Under the pieces are notes generated by a model. The model ran no database searches, was not told the DNA's origin, and saw only the letters and a list, made by a program, of their open reading frames with translations. Shown here in pieces: positions 24,161 to 32,596 of a stretch of DNA of 64,000 nucleotides. The first letter of the stretch is position 1; every line of letters starts with the position of its first letter. Both the position numbers and the translations under genes were made by a program. Source of the stretch: CAIMUS01 sp046347625. GTDB lineage: Bacteria; Pseudomonadota; Gammaproteobacteria; Competibacterales; Competibacteraceae. The stretch is from assembly GCA_046347625.1 (NCBI GenBank), contig JAXMFU010000001.1, forward strand, positions 62,001-126,000. The letters run 5' to 3'.

Positions 24161-25885
24161 TCAATGCGATACTCGCCATTGCCGAAACTTTTGAAACAAC
24201 GGCCATCTTCGCCTTTTTTTCGTGCCTCGATGAGCAAGGGGTTCGACCCGACCATAGCGTAGAAACAGCCGGTCGAATATCGTTAAATGAACCCAGGTCA
24301 CCAGCGCCCCTATTGCGCCTAATAGCGCAGGAATTCCCAGGGGAGTCATGGCCTTGGCCAGGCGTCTTCTGGCGCGCCGTAATCGTTCCACTTTGTCGAT
24401 ATATTGGTTGATCCTGGCATTCTGGCTGTACGCTACAATGCTGAGTAGAAACAAGGCCAGCAGGCCCGAGACCCACCAGGGGAATCGCGATAGCACGAAG
24501 CCAATAATGCCGACTGGAACCAGCAGGGCGGCCAGCACAATCGCATAAGGCATCGGTTTCTTTAAGAAGAATACCTTGAATAACTGTTTGGAGCCGACGC
24601 TTAAGTGCCGTAATAAAATCTGCCTTTGGAATTCATCCTGCAATAAATCCTGAATCCGCAAAAAGCGCCAATCGCCGCCGGTCGTTTCGGAACATTGTAA
24701 TTTTTCACAGACCAGGCGATACCCATAATACATCAGGGTATAGGCTTCCCGATCGGTAAAGGAATCCAGATCGGTGCGAATATGCGACAGGGCATAAAGC
24801 AATTGCGGGGCATCCTCCGGGAAAGTCTGTTGACTGACCGCGGCACCCAGGTGAAAAAAAGCATAGGTTTCCGGTGGACGGGCGAAAAGGTCATCCAGAA
24901 TTTTATTGCGAATTCGATCCATCATGATTTCATTGGCCCGGATGGCAACATTGATCAGCCGGGTGGAAGGATCGCGCACCGATTTCAGCAGGTCCGAGCC
25001 GTCGCTGCAAATGATATGCGTACAGCCGGCGGCAAACAGCGAGACCAGTCCCTGATTGTCGAATACACCACCGTCCACCAACCGGATAATAATATCTTCG
25101 CCCGCTTCGGTTTTATATAGGCCGCTCAGACAGAGGGGTTCATATAGACCGGGTACGCAACAGGAAGCAGACACCGCCTGCCCCAGGGTGAGCCAATGCA
25201 GGCTGAATCGCTGTGGCGGTGTCAGCGCCGGGCTGTCGAAATACAGCTTGGGTAGTACCGGCATCTGGATGGAATATCTTTTGTAGCAAGTGACTTCTTC
25301 ACCCACGCCGGTACCGGTAAACTGCCACAGATTGCCGGTATTCAAGGCGGTTGCATTCAGAATCAGGATCGGGATTTTATAAGGTAGCTCCTCTGCCGGC
25401 GAACACACCGCCGCCGGCTCGATCGGCAAATCCCTGAGAAAAATCCCTGCTGCCCCCTGCACCGGTTCATAGAGATACTCGGTATACAGTTCCGCCATGC
25501 GATCGGTAGGCGAATAGCCTTCCCGGAACATCCGGGCATTTTTGCGCCGATCCAGAAAGGCCCGCATCCGCATGTTCTTTTGCACCGCGTGCAGAAATTC
25601 GATTTCCACCTCCTGGACCAGCCGGATATAGGCCGCTCGATCGGGCGTCAATCGGTCCCGGCGCCGACCTTCGAGCAATTCCTTGACTTTAAGATAGTAA
25701 TACGCGCCGATGATGGAGCCGCCCGATACCGTGGAGACGACATCCACCTGTCGCAGCAGATCCAGTTCCGCCAACCGGGCCAGCACACCGATATGAAACA
25801 GCGAGGCGCGCAGACCGCCGCCCGACAGGGCAAGGCCGGTTTTATGCTGCCGGGTGGCGGCGTGGAAAGCGGTGAAATCGAGCAT
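24161..25885 (-). CDS. Patatin-like phospholipase with C-terminal membrane segments
   Basis: This is a 574-residue protein. The oxyanion hole is GLALSGGGLRASLFHIGVLA near residue 18, the nucleophile Ser54 is in STVSGGSIIGA, and the catalytic Asp is in LVDGGVFDNQG. This is the Ser-Asp dyad of patatin acyl hydrolases. Two hydrophobic helices near residues 455-500 (PYAIVLAALLVPVGIIGFVL and WVSGLLALFLLSIVAY) and a third weaker one near 530 suggest membrane attachment, and the C-terminus is very basic. It lies upstream of mntA-hepT on the same strand with a 35-bp gap. The lipid substrate is unknown. Confidence 0.87.
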   Translation of the reverse strand: MLDFTAFHAATRQHKTGLALSGGGLRASLFHIGVLARLAELDLLRQVDVVSTVSGGSIIGAYYYLKVKELLEGRRRDRLTPDRAAYIRLVQEVEIEFLHAVQKNMRMRAFLDRRKNARMFREGYSPTDRMAELYTEYLYEPVQGAAGIFLRDLPIEPAAVCSPAEELPYKIPILILNATALNTGNLWQFTGTGVGEEVTCYKRYSIQMPVLPKLYFDSPALTPPQRFSLHWLTLGQAVSASCCVPGLYEPLCLSGLYKTEAGEDIIIRLVDGGVFDNQGLVSLFAAGCTHIICSDGSDLLKSVRDPSTRLINVAIRANEIMMDRIRNKILDDLFARPPETYAFFHLGAAVSQQTFPEDAPQLLYALSHIRTDLDSFTDREAYTLMYYGYRLVCEKLQCSETTGGDWRFLRIQDLLQDEFQRQILLRHLSVGSKQLFKVFFLKKPMPYAIVLAALLVPVGIIGFVLSRFPWWVSGLLALFLLSIVAYSQNARINQYIDKVERLRRARRRLAKAMTPLGIPALLGAIGALVTWVHLTIFDRLFLRYGRVEPLAHRGTKKRRRWPLFQKFRQWRVSH

Positions 25886-25944
25886 AGCGGTGATGGCAAG
25901 TTAGGTGATTTCTGGCAAAGACTATACCGGAAAGTCGGGCGTGG

Positions 25945-26076
25945 GTGGGTCTGGATTCCCCTCCTTGGCTAAGGAGGGGTGGCGCGCAGCGCCGGGGTGG
26001 TTCGATCGTGCGGACTTAACCCCCCCGCCCTTCGGGCACCCCCCCTTGGCAGGGGGGGAATAAAGACCAGACCCAC
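25945..26076. repeat. 132-bp composite palindromic repeat
   Basis: GTGGGTCTGG and CCAGACCCAC bound an element that holds CCCCTCCTTGG-CTAAGGAGGGG and GGGTGCCCGAAGGGC-type stems. It fills much of the 388-bp gap between the patatin and araC genes; the rest of the gap (26077-26273) holds nothing I recognise. Confidence 0.7.
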
Positions 26077-26273
26077 AGGTATGATCTTTTTCGGAAATCA
26101 CCTTAACAATTTTTAGCATTTTACCTTTTGCAGATTGGCCGATTTAAAAAATATTTACGAAATCTAACGTATACAATCATGTCTATGGTAGTAGTCATAG
26201 TCGTATCCATGATAGCTCCCCAGGCCGCTGGCCCTGATGCAAAGCTTATGGAATCTCGTTGGAGTTGCCCCTG

Positions 26274-27323
26274 ATGAGCGTTGAGAAAAGTTTAGCGATA
26301 CCCCCCTCCATTGCGGCTTCTGACAACCTGGCCATCGTAATGCAAGGTGTTTTTAAGAACATGGATGAAAAGAATGGCGACCATTCGATCTCCGGCTTTT
26401 GGGAAGGAATCCGGTTCACCCGTCTCACGAATGAACGGTACGAGAGCCGGTTTGCCGGCATTAGCTTACCCGATCTCCTATTCGGTGCCGAATACACCCA
26501 GGGCACCATCCGGATGCAGGGTGTCATCGCGAAAGATACACTGTCCCTGGCCTTCACCAGCGGTAAGTTAAGCGTCATGGGAAGCAGGTCGCAGCCCGCA
26601 CTCAACATTTTTGGTCCTGGAACGGCGGTCGATGCCACCCAACGTGGCGAGTCCAGTTTTCATAGCGTGCTTCTGCGCGGTTCGATGTTAACCCGGTTAT
26701 TGGCCGGCAACGAAGGGGAACTTATTGCCCGGCGCTGGCTGGCGCCCAGGTTGCATCGCCCGTTTGTAGCCGACGTGGAAGCCGGGTGGTTATACCAACT
26801 TTTGCACGATCTGGCCGGTGTCATTACCACCGTGCCGGCGGCGCTGCTCAAGCCGGGCTCGCTGCGGCTGGCGCGGGACGATGTGCTCGCGGCTACCCAC
26901 GCCATACTGGTCGCCGCCGAACCTGGAATGACAACAGCGCCGATCGCCACGGCCTTCCGCCGCCGCGCCCTGGCTTTAGCCGCCGAGGAACTGATCTGGT
27001 CTCAACCGAATCAGGTAATCTCGCTCGCCGGTATCTGCCAGAGTTTGAATACCAGTGTGCGGACGCTCCAACTGGCGTTCCAGGAACAGTTCGGCGTAAC
27101 TTTCAAGACGTTTCTGCGCGCCGTGCGGTTGCACCAGGCGCATACCGCCATTCTGCGCGCCGGCCATCGACATACGCTGGCGACTATCGCTATCGAACAC
27201 GGTTTCTGGCACCTGGGACGGTTTACCCACTATTACCGGCAGTTATTCGGTTGTGCGCCGTCGACAACCCGGCGTCGGATCTGGGGAAATAAGGAGACGG
27301 AGTTATCGGAAATGGCTGGATAG
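26274..27323 (+). CDS. AraC-family transcriptional regulator
   Basis: This is a 349-residue protein. ATG 26274 is chosen because GGAG lies nine bases upstream; a TTG at 26259 extends the frame. Residues of about 250-345 hold two helix-turn-helix units: ISLAGICQSLNTSVRTLQLA and LATIAIEHGFWHLGRFTHYY, the latter being the conserved second AraC helix. The N-terminal 240 residues are of the AraC-binding-like type seen in regulators next to oxidases or catabolic genes. No target operon is obvious nearby; the downstream genes are convergent. Confidence 0.88.
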   Translation: MSVEKSLAIPPSIAASDNLAIVMQGVFKNMDEKNGDHSISGFWEGIRFTRLTNERYESRFAGISLPDLLFGAEYTQGTIRMQGVIAKDTLSLAFTSGKLSVMGSRSQPALNIFGPGTAVDATQRGESSFHSVLLRGSMLTRLLAGNEGELIARRWLAPRLHRPFVADVEAGWLYQLLHDLAGVITTVPAALLKPGSLRLARDDVLAATHAILVAAEPGMTTAPIATAFRRRALALAAEELIWSQPNQVISLAGICQSLNTSVRTLQLAFQEQFGVTFKTFLRAVRLHQAHTAILRAGHRHTLATIAIEHGFWHLGRFTHYYRQLFGCAPSTTRRRIWGNKETELSEMAG

Positions 27324-27327
27324 GATA

Positions 27328-27360
27328 ACCCGCGTGGGCGGACAAGCCGCCCACCCTATG
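27328..27360. repeat. Short palindrome, GTGGGCGG-CCGCCCAC
   Basis: GTGGGCGGACAAGCCGCCCAC lies between the convergent araC and alkB genes and probably serves as a bidirectional terminator-like hairpin. A related one is at 54221-54262. Confidence 0.5.
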
Positions 27361-27363
27361 CTG

Positions 27364-27993
27364 CTATGTCATGTTCTGCTCGAGCCGCTGGATCAGGCGG
27401 AAGGTCAGATTGATCCGAGGACCGACCGCCTGCCGAGTTTTGGGAAGGGCATGCCGCCAATGGTGTTGCAGGGCGCCGGCCATGATCAGCACACTGCCGG
27501 GTTCCAACTCCAAGGCGATGGACGGCGCTGTGCGCTTCTTATGACGCAGTACGAACCGTCGTGCTGCGCCCAGACTGACCGAGGCGATGACCGGATTGCG
27601 GCCCAACTCGGGTTCGGCGTCACTGTGCCAGCCCATGCTGTCCTGACCGTCCCGATACAGATTCAATAATGCGCTGTTGAACGGAGTCGTCGCCAGGTCT
27701 GCGACCCGGTGTTTGATCCGGCGCAGTACCGCGGTCCAGGGAAGCGGTTCCAGACGCAAGCCGGAATAGCGGTAGACGGCGCCGGGGTCACCGTACCAGG
27801 CGCTCAAACGGGGGGAGGCCACCGCCCGACCATACAGCGTGATCACCTGCTGTTGCCAGGGGGTTTCGGTGTGAAGCGCCTGGAACAGGTTATCATGCTC
27901 GGTTTTGAATACATCCCGATATAAAGTGAGGGTCCCGTCCGGCAGCGGTATGGCTTGTGCCGAGACGGCGTTGTCGAGCACGGCGGCGTTCAC
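27364..27993 (-). CDS. AlkB-like 2-oxoglutarate/Fe(II) dioxygenase
   Basis: This 209-residue protein starts at GTG 27993, overlapping the upstream gene (GTGA). Iron ligands are visible as HSD in DSMGWHSDAEPELG and the distal His in ALQHHWRHALPK; RINLTFR supplies the 2-oxoglutarate-binding arginines. This is the ALKBH2/3-like branch of AlkB, which demethylates alkylated bases. Coupling to a PolB-type exonuclease suggests a small DNA repair unit. Confidence 0.9.
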   Translation of the reverse strand: MNAAVLDNAVSAQAIPLPDGTLTLYRDVFKTEHDNLFQALHTETPWQQQVITLYGRAVASPRLSAWYGDPGAVYRYSGLRLEPLPWTAVLRRIKHRVADLATTPFNSALLNLYRDGQDSMGWHSDAEPELGRNPVIASVSLGAARRFVLRHKKRTAPSIALELEPGSVLIMAGALQHHWRHALPKTRQAVGPRINLTFRLIQRLEQNMT

Positions 27994-28778
27994 GGTAGCA
28001 CATCCTCGCTACGCAGATGCGACTCCGGTGGCTGGGGTCCCGGCTCCGGTTCCGGTTCCGGGACGTACAGCGGGCAGGGTTGGCGGCTCGCCTGCCAGGC
28101 ATCGACAAAATCCCCCAATTGGGGCTGCGTCTCGCGCACGTTTTCCAACTGCTCCAGCAGATTGGCGATGCTGGCATTATGATCGTGGGCGCCGATCCGG
28201 GTGCTGAAATAAGCCCAGCGGAGATAGAGCAGATAAAGGTTCAGCACGGTGAATTCACAATCGACGTCATTCCCTTTCCCTTCCGGCTGACCGGGCAGAC
28301 CGATAGCCGTGGCGGCTTCGTGCAGGCTCAGGTAAGGAGAAGCGCCGTAATCGGCCAGCAAATCTCCCAGATCGCAGTGCCAGCCTGGATTATAGCGGTA
28401 ATCGTAACCGAACCGGGGATCGGTACGATGCCAGGTCACGGCCGCCAGGCCATGGATCAGGGAGCGCTGTTTGAGCACCGGCAGGGCGACACTACGCCCG
28501 TTCCAGGTGACCACCCGGGGCCGATGCCGGTCGATGAGTCGCCAGAATTCCGCCAGGATTTCCCGTTCTTCCTGCTGCTCCAGGCTGAGGGTATACAGAC
28601 GGCGAAGCTCGTAGCGTTCATATTGGCCGTCCGGTTCGATCGCCGCCAGCAGCAGACCGAGTCTGGAGAGCCGCTGTTGTATCGGTTTGGGAGGAGATCC
28701 GGCGGCGCTCGTATCGGGCGGCAGCGCCGTGTCGGGGACGGTTTGCAGCGTGCAAACCAGCAAATGGGTTGGTTGCAT
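27990..28778 (-). CDS. Predicted 3'-5' exonuclease related to PolB exonuclease domain
   Basis: This is a 262-residue protein from ATG 28778 (MQPTHLLVCTLQTVPD). It carries EREILAEFWRLIDRHRPRVV followed by TWNGRSVALPVLKQR, the ExoII-like motif. Next come WHCDLGDLLADYG and a VDCEFTVLNLYLLYLRW segment, matching the PolB-like exonuclease family (DEDDy). A Pro/Glu-rich tail precedes the stop. The frame is open to 28895, but that extension runs through a dispersed repeat (GTAGGGTGCATCCCAC near 28806), so I prefer 28778. It is translationally coupled to alkB. Confidence 0.78.
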   Translation of the reverse strand: MQPTHLLVCTLQTVPDTALPPDTSAAGSPPKPIQQRLSRLGLLLAAIEPDGQYERYELRRLYTLSLEQQEEREILAEFWRLIDRHRPRVVTWNGRSVALPVLKQRSLIHGLAAVTWHRTDPRFGYDYRYNPGWHCDLGDLLADYGASPYLSLHEAATAIGLPGQPEGKGNDVDCEFTVLNLYLLYLRWAYFSTRIGAHDHNASIANLLEQLENVRETQPQLGDFVDAWQASRQPCPLYVPEPEPEPGPQPPESHLRSEDVLP

Positions 28779-29016
28779 AGGCGTCACGCGATAAGCAGCT
28801 TTGTAGGGTGCATCCCACGCATCATTGTTTCTTAAACTCTCAAACTCGATCCCTTGGAACGCGCTGATGCCGAATGGTTTTATGGAATGACTCAAATTCC
28901 TGAATAAGTTCCTAAATAAGCACTCAAACCAGCCGCCGAATGCCGCAGCAGTTGGAAATAGGCTTTCGGTCCTCTACCCGGGCTATCGTGTTGGCATGGA
29001 GGGACAGGTTCACATC

Positions 29017-29264
29017 GGAATTATGGTAGTGTTCCGAAAGTGTTGTTGACAGGACTTACGAAAATACCCTTTAGCTAAGCAACTCACCACTGTCATTCCG
29101 GCTGGGACGCCGGAATCCAGCAGCCATGGAGGGCAAGCGTCTGGATTCCCGCTTACGCGGGAATGACAGTTTGCGTAAATCCTGGTTAATGGTATGGAGA
29201 AGAGGATTGATCTGAACGCCTCCGATCTGTCACAACAACACTTCTGGAACACTACCGGAATTAT
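29017..29264. repeat. Nested inverted repeat element (MITE-like)
   Basis: Outer imperfect arms of about 35 bp (29017-29052 and 29226-29264, sharing TAGTGTTCC and GTGTTGTTG) enclose AGGACTTACG/GCGTAAATCCT arms, and these enclose the common TGTCATTCCGGC...GGGAATGACA hairpin (29091-29172). It looks like an element inserted inside an element. It accounts for most of the gap 28779-29326; the remainder shows nothing else. Confidence 0.6.
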
Positions 29265-29295
29265 CGGCTGGTTTGGATCGGAAAAAACTGCCGGC

Positions 29296-29401
29296 TTTTC
29301 TTCGTCTTCTGACTGGATAGCTGAATCTACCCGCTACTTCTCCAGGGCATAGCGGTTCGCCCATGCTTTTCTTCGTCTTCTGACTGGATAGCTGAATCTA
29401 C
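29296..29401. repeat. Direct repeat at the 3' end of the sigma-54 activator gene
   Basis: A 36-bp sequence (TTTTCTTCGTCTTCTGACTG continuing to GAATCTACC) occurs twice, about 67 bp apart. One copy encodes VDSAIQSEDEEK; the other overlaps the stop codon and downstream DNA. The offset is not a multiple of three, so the duplication replaced the original C-terminus. Confidence 0.8.
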
Positions 29402-30775
29402 CAGAATACTTTTAGCTTTGCGGTGATTGACCCGACGGATCTGTAAAGCACGATCAGTGACCCCCAACTGATGAGCAGCCCGATGCAGATTGCCGCCGGC
29501 ATCACTGATAGCAATGTAGATCGCAGTTTCCGCAGCCACCCGACTAATATCCTTCAGCCCGGCTCCAAAGGCCAATGCTCGGCGGACAGCCTGTTCGAAA
29601 CACGTATCGCACCAGCCGTCGGAATTGGGAGTATTCGGTCTCTCTCCCTCGGGAATAGCGCCGGCGGAAATGGGACCTATGCCTACATGGCGAAGATTGA
29701 TGCGTGTCACCAACTGTTTCAAATCGCGTACGTTGCCAGGATAATCACGCCCCAGCAGATAATTCTGCACGGCCTCATCCAACTCAGGTGGCTCCTGACC
29801 AGGATGCAGTTCCTGCAAAAAATGGCGTGCCAAGGGTAGGATATCCTCAGAGCGTTCTCGCAGCGGGGGTAATCTGCAAACCCAACTGGCGATACGATAG
29901 TACAAATCACAGCGAAATTCGCCGTGCGCCACACTCTGCAACAAATCTTTATTGGTGGCACAGATCAAGCGGAAATCAGTGTGCCGCCAGGTGTTACTGC
30001 CCACCCTTTTATAGCTGTGTTCTTGAATCACGCGCAGGAGCTGTGCCTGGAGTTCCAAGGGTAATTCCCCGACTTCATCGAGAAACAAAATACCCCCGTT
30101 AGCCAGGGCAAAGGCTCCATCACGCGGGTTGAGCGCACCGGTAAAGGCGCCGCGTTCATGCCCGAAAAATTCACTACCCGAGAGTTCCGGCACTATGGTG
30201 GTACAGTCCAGAACGATCAACTCTTGTTTATTCGTCCGGGGGTCCAGAGTTTGGATCAGACGTGCGACCAGTTCCTTGCCGGTGCCACTTTCGCCCAGGA
30301 TCAATACCGGGGCATCGGTGAACCGCGCCACTTCGATGACTTGGCGCAGTACCGACCGCCAGACCCGACTTTGGCCGACCAGGTTGGTCTGTACCAAAGG
30401 TGAGTCCAAAATCTGATCGATAGTGCGCCAGCGTTCGAGGCGTGCCACCACTTGGGCAGTCATCTCCGGCAGGTGATGGCAGGCAAATACATCGGCTGCA
30501 CCTGCCTCCAGCAAGCGCCAGGCAGTGCCATTATGCAGTAGCCCTGGTTTGGCGGCTATGGCCACCACCCGCTCCAGCCCGTTCCGACTGGCTTCGCGTA
30601 ATAGTGTGTAGAGTGGCTGATCAATTTCCGCGAAGAATAATATACTTGGATTATCAGGATTTTCCTGATCAGGCGTGTCAGTTTTAAGCCCCACGCTGGC
30701 CAACGATGCGAGCATCATCTTCTTTGTCTGGCTGTCGATCGGCCCGGCAAAGTAAACATTGAGTCGGCTTTCCAT
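29327..30775 (-). CDS. Sigma-54-dependent transcriptional activator
   Basis: This is a 482-residue protein from ATG 30775, with GGGGGG upstream. The AAA+ core has Walker A GESGTGKE, the sigma-54 contact loop GAFTGA, and Walker B GGILFLDEVGEL. The C-terminal helix-turn-helix is Fis-like (ISDAGGNLHRAAHQLGVTDR). The N-terminal ~130 residues resemble a degenerate receiver fold without an obvious phosphorylation Asp. It sits at the end of a minus-strand gene series that has strong -24/-12 promoters at its head (39171) and in the divergent direction (39530). It is therefore the obvious candidate activator of the whole 30-42 kb island. Confidence 0.9.
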   Translation of the reverse strand: MESRLNVYFAGPIDSQTKKMMLASLASVGLKTDTPDQENPDNPSILFFAEIDQPLYTLLREASRNGLERVVAIAAKPGLLHNGTAWRLLEAGAADVFACHHLPEMTAQVVARLERWRTIDQILDSPLVQTNLVGQSRVWRSVLRQVIEVARFTDAPVLILGESGTGKELVARLIQTLDPRTNKQELIVLDCTTIVPELSGSEFFGHERGAFTGALNPRDGAFALANGGILFLDEVGELPLELQAQLLRVIQEHSYKRVGSNTWRHTDFRLICATNKDLLQSVAHGEFRCDLYYRIASWVCRLPPLRERSEDILPLARHFLQELHPGQEPPELDEAVQNYLLGRDYPGNVRDLKQLVTRINLRHVGIGPISAGAIPEGERPNTPNSDGWCDTCFEQAVRRALAFGAGLKDISRVAAETAIYIAISDAGGNLHRAAHQLGVTDRALQIRRVNHRKAKSILVDSAIQSEDEEKHGRTAMPWRSSG

Positions 30776-30993
30776 CGAATCCCCCCTGCTTATTTCTGCG
30801 CTCCAGCTCATGTTGAATTTGGCGGCGCATTGGGATGGCCCCCTTCTTGGGTGGCTCGGCCTCACATAATATGAGGTTGCTAAAGAATATAGACCATGAA
30901 ATTGTATTCAAAATTGTATTCATCAAACAAGTCAGGTCATTTTTCGGCCGTATCCCTGATCAGCGGTTTGCGGTCCACGCTGTACCCTTGGGA

Positions 30994-31842
30994 TCAGCCC
31001 GGTAGCTCCTGCCGGCTTAACCAGGGATCGTACAGTTCGCGCTGTGACTCACCTTGTGGCAGTCGACCGGGAGCGCTGACAAGAGGAGCAAGAGAACGTA
31101 AGACGGGTCGTTGGCGAACTCTCGCCGTCAGCTTGAGGAAATTCTCCCCCAGGATGAGCCGTTCTTCCGCCGCGGGTAACTTCAGGGCGTATATTTTGCT
31201 GAGCTCGACACCAGGATGCAGCCAGGGACCATCGGAACCGAATAGTATCTTGTGACTGTCCGCCCGTTGCACAGCCTTCTCCAGCAGATCAAAGCGGCGT
31301 ACGCCCGCGGTATCGGTGTAGATGTTCGGATGGCGTACCAGGTGATCGATCAAGGCCAGCTGAGTCCGCCAGTCATCGGCGAAGCTGCCGAGGTGGGGGA
31401 TGATAAAAGCGACCTCGGGATATTCCTGGGCAAGGAGTTCGCACACCGCAACCTCGCCCATGACATCGTAGAGCACCGGCAGGGAAAAAGTACGCGCCAC
31501 GGTGCAGACTTCGCGGGTAATCCGTGCATCGTAGCGGTGCAGCTTGATACCGATAAATCCATACTGCTCGACCGCTACCTTGACTACATCATGGACGCGG
31601 CCACGATCTCGCCCGGCATGGACAAACGCGAAACCATAGAAGCGCTCCGGTCGGCTCGCCACGATGCGCGCAACCTCGTGGTTGGCCACCGCATAGTCCG
31701 AGTGAAAGGGAGCAAAAAGTACGGTACGGCTGATCCCAGCCTGGGCGGCATGGCGCATGTATTGCTCGAGGGGGGCCGCCGTATCCCAGGGGCCGGTCAG
31801 CCCATCACCTTTGCCCGCATGGCAGTGACAATCGATAATCAT
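30994..31842 (-). CDS. Amidohydrolase-2 family metal-dependent hydrolase
   Basis: This 282-residue TIM-barrel hydrolase has the HxH motif at the start (MIIDCHCHAGKGD), GIKLH near residue 100, the metal-ligand region FIIPHLGSFADDW, and the catalytic Asp in ILFGSDGPWL. The family hydrolyses or decarboxylates small molecules (aminocarboxymuconate-decarboxylase-like). The substrate is unknown. The last ~45 residues (after LKLTARVRQR) are not part of the barrel. It is in line with the island genes, downstream of two small frames. Confidence 0.87.
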   Translation of the reverse strand: MIIDCHCHAGKGDGLTGPWDTAAPLEQYMRHAAQAGISRTVLFAPFHSDYAVANHEVARIVASRPERFYGFAFVHAGRDRGRVHDVVKVAVEQYGFIGIKLHRYDARITREVCTVARTFSLPVLYDVMGEVAVCELLAQEYPEVAFIIPHLGSFADDWRTQLALIDHLVRHPNIYTDTAGVRRFDLLEKAVQRADSHKILFGSDGPWLHPGVELSKIYALKLPAAEERLILGENFLKLTARVRQRPVLRSLAPLVSAPGRLPQGESQRELYDPWLSRQELPG

Positions 31843-31870
31843 GGCGATACCTCACTTACAGGTTCTTGTG

Positions 31871-31999
31871 CTATTCAGGTTCGATGGACAAGGGTAAGGT
31901 AGCATGGTGTCCACCCCCACCTGCGGCTGTTAGCCCATTGCCATGGCTGGACGTGCCTGTGGCATAAGCGATTGAGACGAAGCCACTTATAAATGTCAT
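31871..31999 (-). CDS. Possible 42-residue small protein upstream of the amidohydrolase
   Basis: Starting at ATG 31999 it reads MTFISGFVSIAYATGTSSHG and then a Gly/His-rich stretch ending LSIEPE, 28 bp before the amidohydrolase start. GGAGG lies 12 bases upstream. An alternative ATG at 32003 in another frame is better spaced from that site (MNDIYKWLRL, about 41 codons), so which frame is used is open. No family is recognised. Confidence 0.4.
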   Translation of the reverse strand: MTFISGFVSIAYATGTSSHGNGLTAAGGGGHHATLPLSIEPE

Positions 32000-32174
32000 T
32001 CATAAGGTCCTCCGGTCACTAAACCGTGCAGAGTGGCGAGAAACCAAGCGGTAGATTTGTAATAGCACTATCCACTAAGTGCCATCACTACTTACCCTCA
32101 TTTCACTCCTCGTGCCTCTTTAGCGCAAATGGTAGAATCCCGACGTTTCACCACAATCAGTTGACACAAAATCG

Positions 32175-32515
32175 TCAAAATGAGAATTGCTGAATACTGA
32201 TGCATGTACCGCTGACAAAGGTAGGGGGGCTTTTTCGGGGTAACAGGCCTCGACCGCTACGTGCAGTTTTGTTATCTGACAATTCGGTATCGAATCCTTC
32301 CAATTGGGCGTAACCAGTCGCCCGCGCTGGCGTAGGAGCGAGCTTGCTCGCGAATGCGACGGTCGCCGGCACGCTGGCGTTATTCGCGAGCAAGCTCGCT
32401 CCTACAGCCGCCTTGAAAGAGTGATTGAGCGCCCGACTGGTTACGCCCCTTCCAATTCACCAGAGTCCAATTCAGCCTCAAAGGGTTCAGCTTCAGAGAA
32501 AAAGCTCGCATTCAT
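32175..32515 (-). pseudogene. Small acidic protein gene split by a 143-bp repeat element
   Basis: ATG 32515, with GAGGAG upstream, starts MNASFFSEAEPFEAELDSGE. After LEG the reading frame enters a REPIN-like element. Removing the 143-bp element and one 9-bp target duplicate leaves exactly 63 codons: the frame continues FDTELSDNKTARSGRGLLPR and ends IQQFSF. The phrase EGFDTELSD closely matches EGFDSELGD near the N-terminus of the gene just upstream (32597-33463), so this is one more member of the acidic-leader set. As it stands the product stops one codon into the element, as a 24-residue peptide. Confidence 0.8.
32306..32448. mobile_element. REPIN/MITE-like element with GTAGGAGCGAGCTTGC core
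   Basis: The ends GGGCGTAACCAGTCG and CGACTGGTTACGCCC are exact inverted repeats. Inside is a long hairpin of GTAGGAGCGAGCTTGCTCGC type. CTTCCAATT is duplicated on both sides (32297-32305 and 32449-32457), showing transposition-like insertion. A relative lies at about 51901-51990. Confidence 0.8.
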
Positions 32516-32596
32516 GATTCATTCTCCTCGGATCGCTATGAGAATCAGGGACCCATTTAAACAGCTTCTGGAGTTCTACAAATGTGATGGAAATGG

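Noticed and set aside
28779..28895. N-terminal extension of the PolB-like exonuclease
   Set aside because: The extra codons run through a dispersed palindromic repeat and do not resemble the family; the internal ATG gives a normal start.
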